Shown here: positions 43,645-52,842 of the stretch, one piece after another
Position numbering within the stretch: the stretch's first letter is position 1
Layout of the letters: each line of letters begins with the position of its first letter
NCBI RefSeq assembly: GCF_001424585.1
Contig: NZ_LMPJ01000010.1
Span: forward strand, 240,288 to 304,287
Direction: 5' to 3'
DNA from: Chryseobacterium sp. Leaf180
GTDB taxonomy: Bacteria > Bacteroidota > Bacteroidia > Flavobacteriales > Weeksellaceae
DNA length: 64,000 nucleotides
Program-made: the position numbers and the translations under genes
The notes under the pieces: generated by a model
The model's input: only the letters and a program-made list of their open reading frames with translations
What the model was told of the DNA's origin: nothing
The model's database searches: none

Positions 43645-44106
43645 TCAATTTATAATCTTTTCTAAGTCGCGCTGCAATTGAGATTCAGCGTATTTTCCTT
43701 CATGATAATTCAGCAATTTTAAATTCTTATCTAAAACAATCCACAGCGGATAAACCGGTTGGTTTTTATTTTTAGATAAAGCCAAAACCAGTTCATGAAT
43801 CCCGGAATTTCCGTTTGGCAGAAACTGAAATTTTCGACCCTGAAAAATGATTTCTTCTCTGGTTTTTTCAGCTTCAAAATGAATAAAGTAAAACGTGTCG
43901 TTCATGAGTTTTACCAAATCTTTATTTCTGTTTAAACCCTGCATTTCAATTTTGCAGACCGCGCACCAGTCGGAATACAAATGAATAATGACAGGTTTTG
44001 GATTGCTTAACTGTAATGTTTCAAGCTCTTTAAATGTTACCGCATTTAGCTGAGCAAATACTGAAGCTGTTGAAATTAATAAAATAACGGTCATAAATTT
44101 TTTCAT
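43645..44106 (-). CDS. Periplasmic thioredoxin-fold protein
   Basis: 153 residues with a signal peptide ending VFAQ. The thioredoxin-like domain carries WCAVC (Cys48, Cys51) and a YP segment in the cis-proline position (PVYPLWIV). It should be a thiol reductase or oxidase in the periplasm. Its ATG overlaps the stop of the TonB receptor gene (ATGA), so it is translated with the receptor. This couples a redox protein to an outer-membrane receptor that has its own CxxC. Confidence 0.85.
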   Translation of the reverse strand: MKKFMTVILLISTASVFAQLNAVTFKELETLQLSNPKPVIIHLYSDWCAVCKIEMQGLNRNKDLVKLMNDTFYFIHFEAEKTREEIIFQGRKFQFLPNGNSGIHELVLALSKNKNQPVYPLWIVLDKNLKLLNYHEGKYAESQLQRDLEKIIN

Positions 44107-46163
44107 TTCAAACTATATTTTATGCCTAAAAAACCACGGATTTTCTGCATCGGCGCGTAGCCGTATGTCGTATCAAAAGTATATCGGTTTGGATTGGAAA
44201 CGGCATCATCCACGTTTCGGTCGAAAGGATCAAACGGCCGCAGGATCGGATTATCGGGCGTGAAATTGAAGAGATTTTTTACACCACAATACACTTCAAA
44301 CCCTGAAGAAAAACTTTTGGAAACCTGAATATTTGCCAGTGAATAAAACGGCGAATATTCCGGGCGAAAATCATCAGTGACCGTTGGCAAACGCATCGGA
44401 CCGTAGAACTGTCCGTTAAAATCAACCGCAATATTATTCTGAAAACGGTAGGTAAGACTGTAGGTGCCGCTCCATTTTGGCGCGTGAAGCTGTTGCACTT
44501 TTTCCCGCGAATCATCAAATTTCTGGTACACGTCGAGATACGAAACGCCGATCAGAAAACTTAGCGGAAAAGAAAATGTGTAATCAAAATTGAGCGAAAA
44601 ACCACGTGAAACTCCGTAGCCTTTCAAATTGTCATAGATGATTTTATCAGGATCAGAATCAAAATCTCCGGTAATTTTATTGGTAAAATAAGTATAAAAA
44701 GCCGAAGCATCAACCGTAAAAATCTGTTCACTCACCGGAATTTTCCAGAGATAATTGAGGTTTCCATTAAATGACCTTTCAGGCATCAGATTATCTTTAA
44801 TAACTACTTCCCGCGAACCTGTAAGCGCCGCATGATCTTCGGTAAAAAGATTGACCACACGAAAACCCGTTCCGATATTTAACCGTAAAGCATGAAGAGC
44901 ATCAGGTGAAAACTTCCACGCAAAACGCGGCGAATGCACGGCGTGATGAATTTTGTCATAATCTAAACGGTAACCCAGAAGAAACGTGTTTTTCTCGCCA
45001 ACATCCCACTGATCCTGCACAAAAATTCCAGCCAGCGGCGCATTCATCGGCTGATTATCAATTCCGTTTGCGGCTTTAGTTCCGGGCGTACTGTCGTCGT
45101 AATGCGTTTTTTTATACGTGACACCAAACAGCAAATCGTGGTTTTTCAACTTTTTGTTCCAGTAGGTTTGCAGGAACGCAACTTTTTGCGTCGCGGAAAA
45201 AAGACTGTTTCCATAGTACGAATTCTGATCATGAAAATTATACGAAAACTGGGTAAAAATCTGCTCTTTCAAAGGCCACTGATACAGTCCGAAGGCCTCT
45301 ACCCGATTCGTATAAATACTTTCACCATAGATATCAGAACCGCCACGGTTGGCTTTCGTCCATTGCATTTCACCACCGAAACGGTCTTCGTACAAATATC
45401 TGAGTGCAAAGCTCGCCTGCCGGTTTTCAGCTCTTTTAAAATTGTATTTATTAAAAACAGAAATCCGGTTTTGCAAAGCACCGTCGGTAAAATTATCGCT
45501 GTTCTCGTCAAATCTCTTGGTAAAATTAAAATAATTGAGACTGAGAATAGAAGCTGCATTTAAACCCAGATTAAATTTTGTGGAAAGGTCGAGATTATTT
45601 TCACTCCAGGTTGTGGTCATCATATCAACACTGAATTTCGGTGCTGTAAGCGCATTTTTCGTAATAATATTGATGACGCCGCCCATCGCTTCAGAACCAT
45701 AAAGAGAAGATGCGGGACCTTTTACCACTTCAATTCTGTCTACCAGACTGTTGGGAATTCCGCTCAAACCGTAGACCGTGGAAAGTGAACTGACAATTGG
45801 CATTCCATCAATTAAAATCATTGTGTACGGACCTTCCAAACCGTTAATATGAATATCTCCGGTGTTGCAGACCGAACAATTCAGCTGCGGTTTCACGCCA
45901 TTTATCATTGCAATCGATTCGAAAATACTGGGCGTTGGATTTTTCTGGAAAAATTTTGATGTGTAAATTTCTACCGCAACAGGACTTTTCGACCGGCTCA
46001 CCGGCTTAAGCGAACCGGTAATGATAACATCATCAATGGCGCTTACTTTTTCTTTATGTAGGCTTTCATTTAAAGCATCATTTGCAGGAAGCTGCAGAGA
46101 ATCCTGATTTTGTGATGAGGCTAAAAAAGATAAGAGTACAGTAAAGAAATAAATTTTCTTCAT
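44103..46163 (-). CDS. TonB-dependent receptor with CxxC plug motif
   Basis: 686 residues: signal peptide, plug domain (about 45-160) and beta-barrel. In the plug, NCSVCNTGD places Cys96 and Cys99 just before INGLEGPYTMILIDGMP. The VVKGPASSLYGSEAMGGVINIITK element is standard for the siderophore/vitamin B12-type receptors. The two cysteines could bind a metal such as copper or form a disulfide kept by the coupled thioredoxin-fold protein; both are inference. The substrate is unknown. Confidence 0.9.
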   Translation of the reverse strand: MKKIYFFTVLLSFLASSQNQDSLQLPANDALNESLHKEKVSAIDDVIITGSLKPVSRSKSPVAVEIYTSKFFQKNPTPSIFESIAMINGVKPQLNCSVCNTGDIHINGLEGPYTMILIDGMPIVSSLSTVYGLSGIPNSLVDRIEVVKGPASSLYGSEAMGGVINIITKNALTAPKFSVDMMTTTWSENNLDLSTKFNLGLNAASILSLNYFNFTKRFDENSDNFTDGALQNRISVFNKYNFKRAENRQASFALRYLYEDRFGGEMQWTKANRGGSDIYGESIYTNRVEAFGLYQWPLKEQIFTQFSYNFHDQNSYYGNSLFSATQKVAFLQTYWNKKLKNHDLLFGVTYKKTHYDDSTPGTKAANGIDNQPMNAPLAGIFVQDQWDVGEKNTFLLGYRLDYDKIHHAVHSPRFAWKFSPDALHALRLNIGTGFRVVNLFTEDHAALTGSREVVIKDNLMPERSFNGNLNYLWKIPVSEQIFTVDASAFYTYFTNKITGDFDSDPDKIIYDNLKGYGVSRGFSLNFDYTFSFPLSFLIGVSYLDVYQKFDDSREKVQQLHAPKWSGTYSLTYRFQNNIAVDFNGQFYGPMRLPTVTDDFRPEYSPFYSLANIQVSKSFSSGFEVYCGVKNLFNFTPDNPILRPFDPFDRNVDDAVSNPNRYTFDTTYGYAPMQKIRGFLGIKYSLK

Positions 46164-46180
46164 AAAAGTATTTTGTTAGA

Positions 46181-46188
46181 CAAAGCTA
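46181..46188 (-). promoter_or_regulatory. -7 box for the CxxC TonB receptor operon
   Basis: Minus strand TAGCTTTG, an exact TAnnTTTG match 17 nt upstream of the ATG. No properly spaced TTG seen. Confidence 0.45.
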
Positions 46189-46253
46189 ACAATTTATTTT
46201 TTAAATGAAGTATGTTCAGAAATTTAGATGAAATGAATTTCACTGAAAATGTT

Positions 46254-46261
46254 TAAATTTG
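46254..46261 (+). promoter_or_regulatory. -7 box for hmgA
   Basis: TAAATTTG, an exact TAnnTTTG match 22 nt before the ATG at 46284. No clear TTG upstream. Confidence 0.45.
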
Positions 46262-46283
46262 AGAATCAACATAAAAGAGCATC

Positions 46284-47471
46284 ATGAGATATCATCAGTC
46301 GGGAAATATTCCCCAAAAAAGACATACGGTTTTCAAATCTCCCGAAGATAAATTCTACTACGAGCAGCTTTTCGGTACCGAAGGTTTTCACGGAATTTCT
46401 TCGCTCCTGTATCATACGCACAGACCCACTCAGATAAAAAGCATTGGCGAAGCGAAAGATGTAACTCCCAAAATTGCTGTTGCTAAAAACGTGACACCGA
46501 GAATGTTTAAAGGCATGAACGTGACTCCAGAAGATGATTTTCTCGACAGCAGAAAGTTTCTGATGGTCAATAATGACCTGAAAATGGGACTTTCTAAGCC
46601 CAGAAATTCGATGGATTATTTTTACAAAAATGCGGAATGCGATGAAATGCTTTTTATACACGAAGGAAGCGGAATTCTAAAAACTTTTGTCGGAAATCTG
46701 GCATTTTCTGTTGGTGATTATCTTATCATTCCGCGTGGAACGATTTATCAGGTCGAGCTTCACTCAGAAAACACTGTATTTTTTGTTGTCGAAAGCCACT
46801 CGCCAATCTATACGCCGAAACGCTACCGCAACGAATTTGGCCAGCTCCTGGAGCATTCTCCGTTCTGTGAGCGCGATATCGTGGCACCAGTTTTTGTGGA
46901 ACCAATAAACGAGAAAGGCGAATTTTTAATAAAAGTAAAAAAAGAAAATCAGATCACCGATTTCATCTACGCCACACATCCTTTTGATGTTGTCGGATGG
47001 GACGGTTATTTTTATCCGTATAAATTTAACATTAAAAATTTCGAACCGATTACGGGAAGAATTCACCAACCACCACCGGTTCACCAGACTTTTGAGGCGC
47101 ACAATTTTGTGGTTTGTTCGTTCTGCGCAAGAATGTATGATTATCATCCGTTGGCAATTCCGGCGCCATACAATCACTCGAACATTGATTCTGATGAAGT
47201 TCTATTCTACACGGAGGGCGATTTTATGAGCAGAAATCATATCGATCTAATGGATTTCACACTACACCCAGGCGGAATCGTTCATGGGCCGCATCCTGGC
47301 GCCATGGAACGCAGCATCGGGAAAAAATTTACCGAAGAATATGCGGTAATGGTTGATCCTTTCAGACCGTTGCAGATTACCGAAGAAGCAATGAAAGTTG
47401 AAGATCCAACATACAAAACTTCCTGGCTGGAAAGCGAAGACCACAGCCTGGAAGACCGATCTCAGGAATAA
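46284..47471 (+). CDS. hmgA: Homogentisate 1,2-dioxygenase
   Basis: 395 residues of the cupin-type homogentisate dioxygenase family. The region HPGGIVHGPHPGAMERS near 332-348 is the conserved active-site segment; GRIHQPPPVHQTFEAHNFVVCSF precedes it (given in part), with the iron ligands among its histidines and glutamate. The enzyme opens the ring of homogentisate in tyrosine and phenylalanine breakdown. No other gene of that pathway is adjacent in this window. Confidence 0.92.
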   Translation: MRYHQSGNIPQKRHTVFKSPEDKFYYEQLFGTEGFHGISSLLYHTHRPTQIKSIGEAKDVTPKIAVAKNVTPRMFKGMNVTPEDDFLDSRKFLMVNNDLKMGLSKPRNSMDYFYKNAECDEMLFIHEGSGILKTFVGNLAFSVGDYLIIPRGTIYQVELHSENTVFFVVESHSPIYTPKRYRNEFGQLLEHSPFCERDIVAPVFVEPINEKGEFLIKVKKENQITDFIYATHPFDVVGWDGYFYPYKFNIKNFEPITGRIHQPPPVHQTFEAHNFVVCSFCARMYDYHPLAIPAPYNHSNIDSDEVLFYTEGDFMSRNHIDLMDFTLHPGGIVHGPHPGAMERSIGKKFTEEYAVMVDPFRPLQITEEAMKVEDPTYKTSWLESEDHSLEDRSQE

Positions 47472-47473
47472 TT

Positions 47474-47508
47474 AAAAAGGCTGTCCACTTTTCAGACAGC
47501 CTTTTTTT
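47474..47508. terminator. Bidirectional terminator
   Basis: A 12-bp stem: AAAAAGGCTGTC (47474-47485) with GACAGCCTTTTT (47495-47506), flanked by A and T runs. It serves hmgA and the convergent lipoprotein gene, whose stop codon overlaps the T-run. Confidence 0.9.
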
Positions 47509-48082
47509 ATTTTTTATCTGCTACAAAATCCATTTCCGGATTGTTGGTGTACATAATATCTAATTTTTCAAAAAGAAAATTGGGCGTGATTTCCACGAAG
47601 CCGGAGCCATATTCTTTTTTAAGCTTAAACTGTGTATGCTCGGTCTTAAAATTTGAAAAAGAACTTTTCGATTCGTATTTTCTGGTTTTCTCTGCCAACG
47701 GAAGCAGAACCTTTTCAAGATTTTTATATTCACTGAGAATATTTCCCGGCGTTTTAAATGAAACGCTTTCTGTGATAATATATATGCCCGAATTTTTTGG
47801 TTCTACCGAAATACCGACACGCGACGTTTCAGGTTTAAAAAAAGGATGTCGCTTTGTAATAAGTGTACTGAAAACTTCACCATCTTTCATCCCTTTTATT
47901 TCGGGATTGGCCGGAATTTCTCTCTCTTCAAACTCAAATGAAGATTCTGACATAAATGTTTTAGCACTCTTTTCCAGTTTTAAACCGTAAAAAATTTCAT
48001 TTAACACTTTTATTTCAGGATAATTATTCTGGCAGGAAATCAGACTGAAAAATACGATTACGCAGAATATAATTTTATTCAT
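47507..48082 (-). CDS. Hypothetical lipoprotein
   Basis: 191 residues with a lipobox LISC (Cys17). The mature part mixes strands and helices (VGISVEPKNSGIYIITESVSF, then FSNFKTEHTQFKLKKEYG). No family recognised. It lies between the pepD terminator and the hmgA terminator and is probably a separate unit. Confidence 0.7.
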   Translation of the reverse strand: MNKIIFCVIVFFSLISCQNNYPEIKVLNEIFYGLKLEKSAKTFMSESSFEFEEREIPANPEIKGMKDGEVFSTLITKRHPFFKPETSRVGISVEPKNSGIYIITESVSFKTPGNILSEYKNLEKVLLPLAEKTRKYESKSSFSNFKTEHTQFKLKKEYGSGFVEITPNFLFEKLDIMYTNNPEMDFVADKK

Positions 48083-48092
48083 ATTTAAAGCT

Positions 48093-48126
48093 AAAAAAAA
48101 TCCGGAAATAAAAACTTCCGGATTTT
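48093..48126 (-). terminator. Terminator after pepD
   Basis: AAAATCCGGAA (48097-48107) pairs with TTCCGGATTTT (48116-48126), 11 bp perfect; the A-run at 48093-48100 becomes the T-run on the minus strand. Confidence 0.88.
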
Positions 48127-48134
48127 CATGTTCA

Positions 48135-49574
48135 TTATTTCAAAGGAATATTCGCTAAAATTTCTTTCGTGAAATCCCAGAATTTCTGAGCAGAAGAAAT
48201 ACTTGCCCTTTCATCCGGCGAGTGTGCGCCACGAATGGTCGGGCCATAACTTACCATTTCCATTTCAGGATAATTGGCTCCGATAATTCCACATTCCAAA
48301 CCTGCATGACAGGCTACAACATGTGGTTTTTCACCAAATTTTTCACTGTAAATTTTTTCTAAAACCTGCACAATTTCTGAGCCTGGTTTCGGTTTCCAGC
48401 CTGGATATGAACCGCTGAATTCGGTCTGCATCCCCGCAAGATCAGCCACCGATTTTAGCTGCTCAGCCACCGAATTTTTTGATGAGTCTACGGATGATCT
48501 TGAAAGGTTTAATATTTTCAACGCAGCGTTTTTCAGTTCGACACGTGCCACGTTATTTGAAGATTCCACCAAATCCTGCACATCCGGGCTCATTCTGTAC
48601 ACACCGTTGTGAAGTGATTTTAATACCAAAACGATCTTTCGTGAATCTTCTTCTGACACAGAATTATCTGAGTTTTCTGTTTTCTCAATATTGATTTTCA
48701 ACCCAGATTCTAGCGAAGCAAATTCTTCAAGGATATCGTTTTTAATTTTTTCACTTTCGCTGATAAAAGCTTCTGCATTTTTTACTGATAAAATCGCTGC
48801 CGCTTCCCTTGGAATTGCGTTTCTCAAACTCCCGCCATCCAGAGAAATGAGTTGCAAACCATTTTCTAAACCTTTATATAAAAGCCTCGCGAGAATGATG
48901 TTGGCATTTCCAAAACCTTTGTGAATATCCATCCCGGAATGTCCGCCCTGAAGTCCTTTCACTTCAATTTTAACAAATTCTCCAGTCGCGGGTTTTGCCT
49001 GATAATTTTGAGAAATGGTAACATCGATACCGCCTGCACAGCCGATATCGATCTCGTCATCTTCTTCGGTGTCAAGATTTAATAAAATTTTACCGTTTAG
49101 CTGTCTTGCCTTCAAACCTAAAGCTCCGGTCATCCCGGTTTCTTCATCGATCGTAAAAAGTGCTTCGAGCTCTGGATGAGCCAAATCTTTGCTTTCCAAA
49201 ACAGACATAATCGTAGCCACGCCCAAACCGTTATCGGCACCGAGCGTCGTCCCTTTCGCTTTTACCCAATCGCCATCAACTTCCATCTGAATTCCCTGCG
49301 TTTCAAAATCGAAATCAACATCATTGTTTTTCTGGCAAACCATATCAAGATGCGACTGCATGATGATTGGCTTGCGGTTTTCCATTCCGGCAGTTGCAGG
49401 TTTTTTGATAATTACATTTCCTACTGTATCTACAGTCGTTTCAAGACCCAGATTTTCTCCAAATTCTTTGATGAATGCAATTACTTTTTCTTCTTTTTTC
49501 GAAGGTCTCGGCACCGCATTCAGCTTAGAAAAATTCTTCCAGATGATCTGCGGTTCGATGTTGGATAGGTCCAT
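48135..49574 (-). CDS. pepD: Aminoacyl-histidine dipeptidase (M20)
   Basis: 479 residues, PepD-type M20 metallopeptidase. The metal-site motifs are QSHLDMV (His75, Asp77), GADNGLG (Asp114) and DEETGMTGA (Glu144-Glu145). A lid/dimer domain is inserted at about 200-390, and the final zinc ligand region is RGAHSPDER. It hydrolyses dipeptides such as carnosine-type X-His peptides in the cytoplasm. No signal peptide. Confidence 0.93.
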   Translation of the reverse strand: MDLSNIEPQIIWKNFSKLNAVPRPSKKEEKVIAFIKEFGENLGLETTVDTVGNVIIKKPATAGMENRKPIIMQSHLDMVCQKNNDVDFDFETQGIQMEVDGDWVKAKGTTLGADNGLGVATIMSVLESKDLAHPELEALFTIDEETGMTGALGLKARQLNGKILLNLDTEEDDEIDIGCAGGIDVTISQNYQAKPATGEFVKIEVKGLQGGHSGMDIHKGFGNANIILARLLYKGLENGLQLISLDGGSLRNAIPREAAAILSVKNAEAFISESEKIKNDILEEFASLESGLKINIEKTENSDNSVSEEDSRKIVLVLKSLHNGVYRMSPDVQDLVESSNNVARVELKNAALKILNLSRSSVDSSKNSVAEQLKSVADLAGMQTEFSGSYPGWKPKPGSEIVQVLEKIYSEKFGEKPHVVACHAGLECGIIGANYPEMEMVSYGPTIRGAHSPDERASISSAQKFWDFTKEILANIPLK

Positions 49575-49588
49575 AAAATTATTTTTAT

Positions 49589-49596
49589 CAAATTTA
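49589..49596 (-). promoter_or_regulatory. -7 box for pepD
   Basis: Minus strand TAAATTTG, an exact TAnnTTTG match 14 nt before the ATG. No well-placed TTG. Confidence 0.4.
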
Positions 49597-49601
49597 CAAA
49601 A

Positions 49602-49628
49602 TAAAAAATGCTCCCGAAATTCAGGAGC
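49602..49628 (-). terminator. Terminator after the 164-residue lipoprotein gene
   Basis: On the minus strand GCTCCTGA pairs with TTCGGGAGC over a 3-nt loop (one G-T pair), followed by ATTTTTTATT. Confidence 0.75.
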
Positions 49629-49655
49629 TGATTTTAGAAATATTTAAAACTGATT

Positions 49656-50150
49656 TTAGCACGCACATTCACCGTAAACCGGCAATTTTATAACGCTACC
49701 ATCAGGTTTTTCAATCGTGATTGTTCCTTCAAAAAGCAGTGCTTCTTCACTTTTAATTTTACGGCCTTTTACCGATATTTTATAATTTTCGGCTTCTATT
49801 TCTTTGCTGAGTTCGTCATTTTCTTCCATGTCGCTGGACGAAAGCAGATTAAGCGTAAGCCGTTTTCCGTCGATTTTCATGTAAGCCGTTTTGCCCGCAT
49901 CATCAGCGTAAATATATTTTTCGTTAATAAAATCTACTTTTGATTTGGCAAAATAGCACGAGCATTCTTTAATCTCTTTCGGGAAAGGAATGGTTTCTAC
50001 CACGATTTTTTCACCCGAAGAAGTAACAGCAACAGAATCTTTCGGCAACTTTAGAGAATCACTTTTTGTCGTGATGAGTTCAGTTTCTTTCTCCTTCTTG
50101 CAGGCGGTTACAGCGAAAGCGCAGAGAATAATAATCAGATATTTTTTCAT
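49656..50150 (-). CDS. Hypothetical lipoprotein with C-terminal Cys pair
   Basis: 164 residues with a lipobox VTAC (Cys17) and a lysine-rich start (KKEKETELI). The mature domain contains CSCYFAKSK near residue 63 and ends with YGECAC, so four cysteines could pair or bind metal. No family recognised. It follows the LURP-one-like gene by 16 nt, probably in one transcript. Confidence 0.7.
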   Translation of the reverse strand: MKKYLIIILCAFAVTACKKEKETELITTKSDSLKLPKDSVAVTSSGEKIVVETIPFPKEIKECSCYFAKSKVDFINEKYIYADDAGKTAYMKIDGKRLTLNLLSSSDMEENDELSKEIEAENYKISVKGRKIKSEEALLFEGTITIEKPDGSVIKLPVYGECAC

Positions 50151-50166
50151 GTTTTTATATTTAAAA

Positions 50167-50769
50167 TTAACCCCGCGAGCGTTCGAGAAGAACCATCATG
50201 AGCAAAGAAAGTACCACCAGACTTTCGTCTTCATCGTCAATATCGATTAATCGGTCGAGCTGAAATCTTCTCCCGAAAAACGATGGCATTTTTTTAAAAG
50301 TGAAAACTGCGCGGCCTTTAAGATCTTTCACCGTGTACGAAGGATTCAAAATGTAGCCTGTAAAAAATCCTAAAATGGGAATTTCGCCAACCATTCCGTC
50401 GAAAAATTTTACCCACGCATTATCTTCTGTCAATGTAAATTTGGCGTGATCATTACTGTCGACAATATCATAGGTAGATTTTAAAATCGACCGCATTCCC
50501 TTTCTGGCAAGGCGTCCGTAGTTTTTCCCAGTCGTTTCTCTGATGCTGTATGACGCGTTAAAATCAATCCATTGGTTGGCCTGAATGCGGAAAAGTTCCT
50601 TAGTTTTCGATTCATTATTAAAAACGACAACATCTTCTTTCAGCTTGAACATTTTCTGCCGAACGTATGCCACATGATTGCCGTTGCGGTCGGTGATATT
50701 GAAGTCGCTGGCAAGTGTAGTGATTTTAAATTTGAAATCCAGCGGATAATTCAGGTTGTTAAGTGCCAT
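50167..50769 (-). CDS. LURP-one-related/Tubby-like family protein
   Basis: 200 residues. The pattern of the LOR fold is visible: FNITDRNGNHVAYVRQKMFKLKEDV at the N-terminus, YDIVDSNDHAKFTL in the middle, and a C-terminal hydrophobic segment (DESLVVLSLLMMVLLE). This fold is a closed beta-barrel around a central helix, related to Tubby and phospholipid scramblases. Role unknown; membrane association is plausible. Confidence 0.8.
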   Translation of the reverse strand: MALNNLNYPLDFKFKITTLASDFNITDRNGNHVAYVRQKMFKLKEDVVVFNNESKTKELFRIQANQWIDFNASYSIRETTGKNYGRLARKGMRSILKSTYDIVDSNDHAKFTLTEDNAWVKFFDGMVGEIPILGFFTGYILNPSYTVKDLKGRAVFTFKKMPSFFGRRFQLDRLIDIDDEDESLVVLSLLMMVLLERSRG

Positions 50770-50793
50770 GAATGTTTATTTTTTATAGTTGAT

Positions 50794-50801
50794 CAAAGAT
50801 A
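50794..50801 (-). promoter_or_regulatory. -7 box for the LURP-one-like operon
   Basis: Minus strand TATCTTTG, an exact TAnnTTTG match 24 nt upstream of the ATG. Confidence 0.45.
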
Positions 50802-50854
50802 AAATTTTTCTGTGAGGAAGCCGGCTGCGATTTCGTTCTAAATGTCTTTTTCCG

Positions 50855-50862
50855 TAAATTTG
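50855..50862 (+). promoter_or_regulatory. -7 box almost on the recR start
   Basis: TAAATTTG, an exact TAnnTTTG match that ends 5 nt before ATG 50868. If it is used, recR mRNA would be nearly leaderless. Confidence 0.4.
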
Positions 50863-50867
50863 TGTCT

Positions 50868-51479
50868 ATGGATTATCCGAGTAAAGTATTGGCAAAAGCG
50901 GTGGACGAAATTTCGGGTCTTCCCGGCATCGGCAAAAAAACCGCACTGCGTCTCGCACTTCATCTTCTGAAACAGCCATCATCGAAAGCGGCAAATCTGG
51001 GTAATTCACTTATCAGTCTTGTGAACGATATAAAATACTGCCGCGAGTGCCACAATTTTTCAGATTTTGAGATTTGCGAAATCTGCAGTAGCGAAAAACG
51101 CAGCGATGCGCTGATCTGCATTGTAGAAGACGTGCGCGATGTGATTGCTATAGAAAATACCGGAAAATACCGCGGAAAATATTTAATTCTAGGCGGAAAA
51201 ATTTCCCCGATGGAAGGCGTCGGACCCAATCAGCTGAATATTTCAAGTATTGAAAAAAAACTGAACGAAGGCAAAGCTCAGGAATTTATTTTTGCTTTGA
51301 GTGCAACAATGGAAGGCGACACGACAGCGTATTACATTTATAAAAAATTTAAAAATACAGGCATTAATTTTACCAGCATTGCCCGCGGAATTTCTGTAGG
51401 AGACGAGCTGGAATATGCTGATGAAGTCTCTCTCGGCCGCTCGATTATCAACCGCCTCCCGTACAACGAAAAAGACTAA
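50868..51479 (+). CDS. recR: Recombination mediator protein RecR
   Basis: 203 residues, complete. An N-terminal helix-hairpin-helix ([19 protein letters not shown]), a C4 zinc finger (Cys58, 61, 70, 73) and a Toprim domain ([14 protein letters not shown], then [16 protein letters not shown]). With RecO it loads RecA at gaps. ATG 50868 is preferred; a GTG six bases upstream would overlap the promoter-like box. A glycosyltransferase follows 3 nt later. Confidence 0.95.
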   Translation: MDYPSKVLAKAVDEISGLPGIGKKTALRLALHLLKQPSSKAANLGNSLISLVNDIKYCRECHNFSDFEICEICSSEKRSDALICIVEDVRDVIAIENTGKYRGKYLILGGKISPMEGVGPNQLNISSIEKKLNEGKAQEFIFALSATMEGDTTAYYIYKKFKNTGINFTSIARGISVGDELEYADEVSLGRSIINRLPYNEKD

Positions 51480-51482
51480 CCA

Positions 51483-52316
51483 ATGAAGCTGTCAATAGTT
51501 ATTGTACATTATAATGTCGCGCCGCTTCTGCGAAACTGTCTTTTGTCGATTCAAAAATATATTACCGGAATTGAATTCGAAGTTATCATCGCCGATAATC
51601 TTTCTCCAGATGTTTCCTGGAAATCTTTACAACAGGAATTTCCGGAATTTTCATTTTTAGCTTTAAGTGAAAATGTAGGTTTTTCTAAAGCAAATAATTT
51701 CGCTGTACATCAGGCGAAAGGTGACTATATTTTAATTTTAAATCCTGACACCGAGCTGGAAGATTTTTACATGAAAGAAATTTTGGATTTTGTTGATTCA
51801 AAAGATAAATTTGGATGTCTCGGTGTGAGAATGCACGATGCAAACGGAAATTTTTTGCCTGAAAGCAAACGTTCTGTACCGGATATGTTCAATTCGTTTG
51901 AGAAACTTTTTAAAGGTTTTAAAATAAAAAAAAATCAATCGTATTACCGCAATGATATTGCAGAAAATGCAGTAGCAGAAATCGAAGTCATTACAGGTGC
52001 ATTTCTTCTTATTAAAAAAGACGATTACCTTGAAATTGGCGGTTTCGACGAAAAATATTTCATGTACGGTGAAGACATTGATCTTTGCTACACGCTTTTA
52101 AAAAAGGGTTTAACAAATTATTATTACGGTAAAGCGGCGATTCTTCATCACAAAGGAGAAAGCACCGTGAAAGACGAAGTATATCTCGACCGTTTTTATG
52201 GCGCGATGCAGATTTTTATTGACAAATATTACCGAGAAGCAAAACCGCTTCAGTATTCGTTTTTAAAAGCAGGTTTAAAACTCAGGCATCAGATTGCCAG
52301 GATCAAGTTAAAATAA
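51483..52316 (+). CDS. Glycosyltransferase family 2 protein
   Basis: 277 residues, GT-A fold. SIVIVHYNVAPLLRNCLLSI starts the nucleotide-binding half; LILNPDTELE holds the DxD-like acidic motif, and GGFDEKYFMYGEDIDLCYTL is typical of rhamnosyl/other GT2 enzymes of surface polysaccharide synthesis. Donor and acceptor are unknown. It is 3 nt after recR, presumably cotranscribed, and no polysaccharide cluster surrounds it. Confidence 0.88.
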   Translation: MKLSIVIVHYNVAPLLRNCLLSIQKYITGIEFEVIIADNLSPDVSWKSLQQEFPEFSFLALSENVGFSKANNFAVHQAKGDYILILNPDTELEDFYMKEILDFVDSKDKFGCLGVRMHDANGNFLPESKRSVPDMFNSFEKLFKGFKIKKNQSYYRNDIAENAVAEIEVITGAFLLIKKDDYLEIGGFDEKYFMYGEDIDLCYTLLKKGLTNYYYGKAAILHHKGESTVKDEVYLDRFYGAMQIFIDKYYREAKPLQYSFLKAGLKLRHQIARIKLK

Positions 52317-52347
52317 AAAAGCAACCCGAAAACAGGTTGCTTTTTTT
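52315..52347. terminator. Bidirectional terminator
   Basis: AAAAAGCAACC (52316-52326) pairs with GGTTGCTTTTT (52335-52345), between the convergent glycosyltransferase and secG genes. Confidence 0.9.
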
Positions 52348-52366
52348 ATATCTGAAATTATTTGAA

Positions 52367-52723
52367 TTATTTTTGAGCCGGAACTGGTGCAGAAGCCGGA
52401 GCTTGCGTACTTGCCGGAGCAGAATTTCCATTTGCTGCCGGAGCCTGAGTGGAAGTAGGAACAGGTTTTTGCTGAACCGTCTGTGAAGGTTTCCCGGTAA
52501 TGACAACGCTGATCAAAATCAAAATGATGATAACGGCACCCAAAGTCCAGGTAGATTTTTCCATAAAATCGTTGGTTCTCTGTACCCCAAACTGTGCCGG
52601 AGAAGCGCCGCCAAATGTACTGGATAAGCCGCCTCCTTTAGGATTCTGAGCCATAACGACGATTACCAATAAAATGCTGGCAATCATAATAAGTACCATT
52701 AATAAAATAAATATAGTATCCAT
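52367..52723 (-). CDS. secG: Preprotein translocase subunit SecG
   Basis: 118 residues. Two membrane helices (about 3-25 and 57-76) flank the SecG loop VVMAQNPKGGGLSSTFGG. The last ~40 residues form a Pro/Ala/Gln/Ser-rich tail (VPTSTQAPAANGNSAPAST), longer than the compact E. coli protein's need, probably disordered. ATG 52723 begins the family sequence; the open frame upstream overlaps the promoter. Confidence 0.92.
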   Translation of the reverse strand: MDTIFILLMVLIMIASILLVIVVMAQNPKGGGLSSTFGGASPAQFGVQRTNDFMEKSTWTLGAVIIILILISVVITGKPSQTVQQKPVPTSTQAPAANGNSAPASTQAPASAPVPAQK

Positions 52724-52747
52724 TGATTCTTTTATATTTTGAAAGGG

Positions 52748-52777
52748 CAAATGTAAACTTTTTTTAGCTAAAAGCAA
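52748..52777 (-). promoter_or_regulatory. Promoter of secG
   Basis: Minus strand: TTG (52775-52777), exactly 19 nt, then TACATTTG (52748-52755), a full match to TTG-N19-TAnnTTTG, 24 nt before the ATG. Confidence 0.7.
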
Positions 52778-52842
52778 AATAAGATTTCACAAAAAAGCGC
52801 TGCAACTGTCGTTGCCGCGCCTCAGAATAATCTGTGAAAGAT

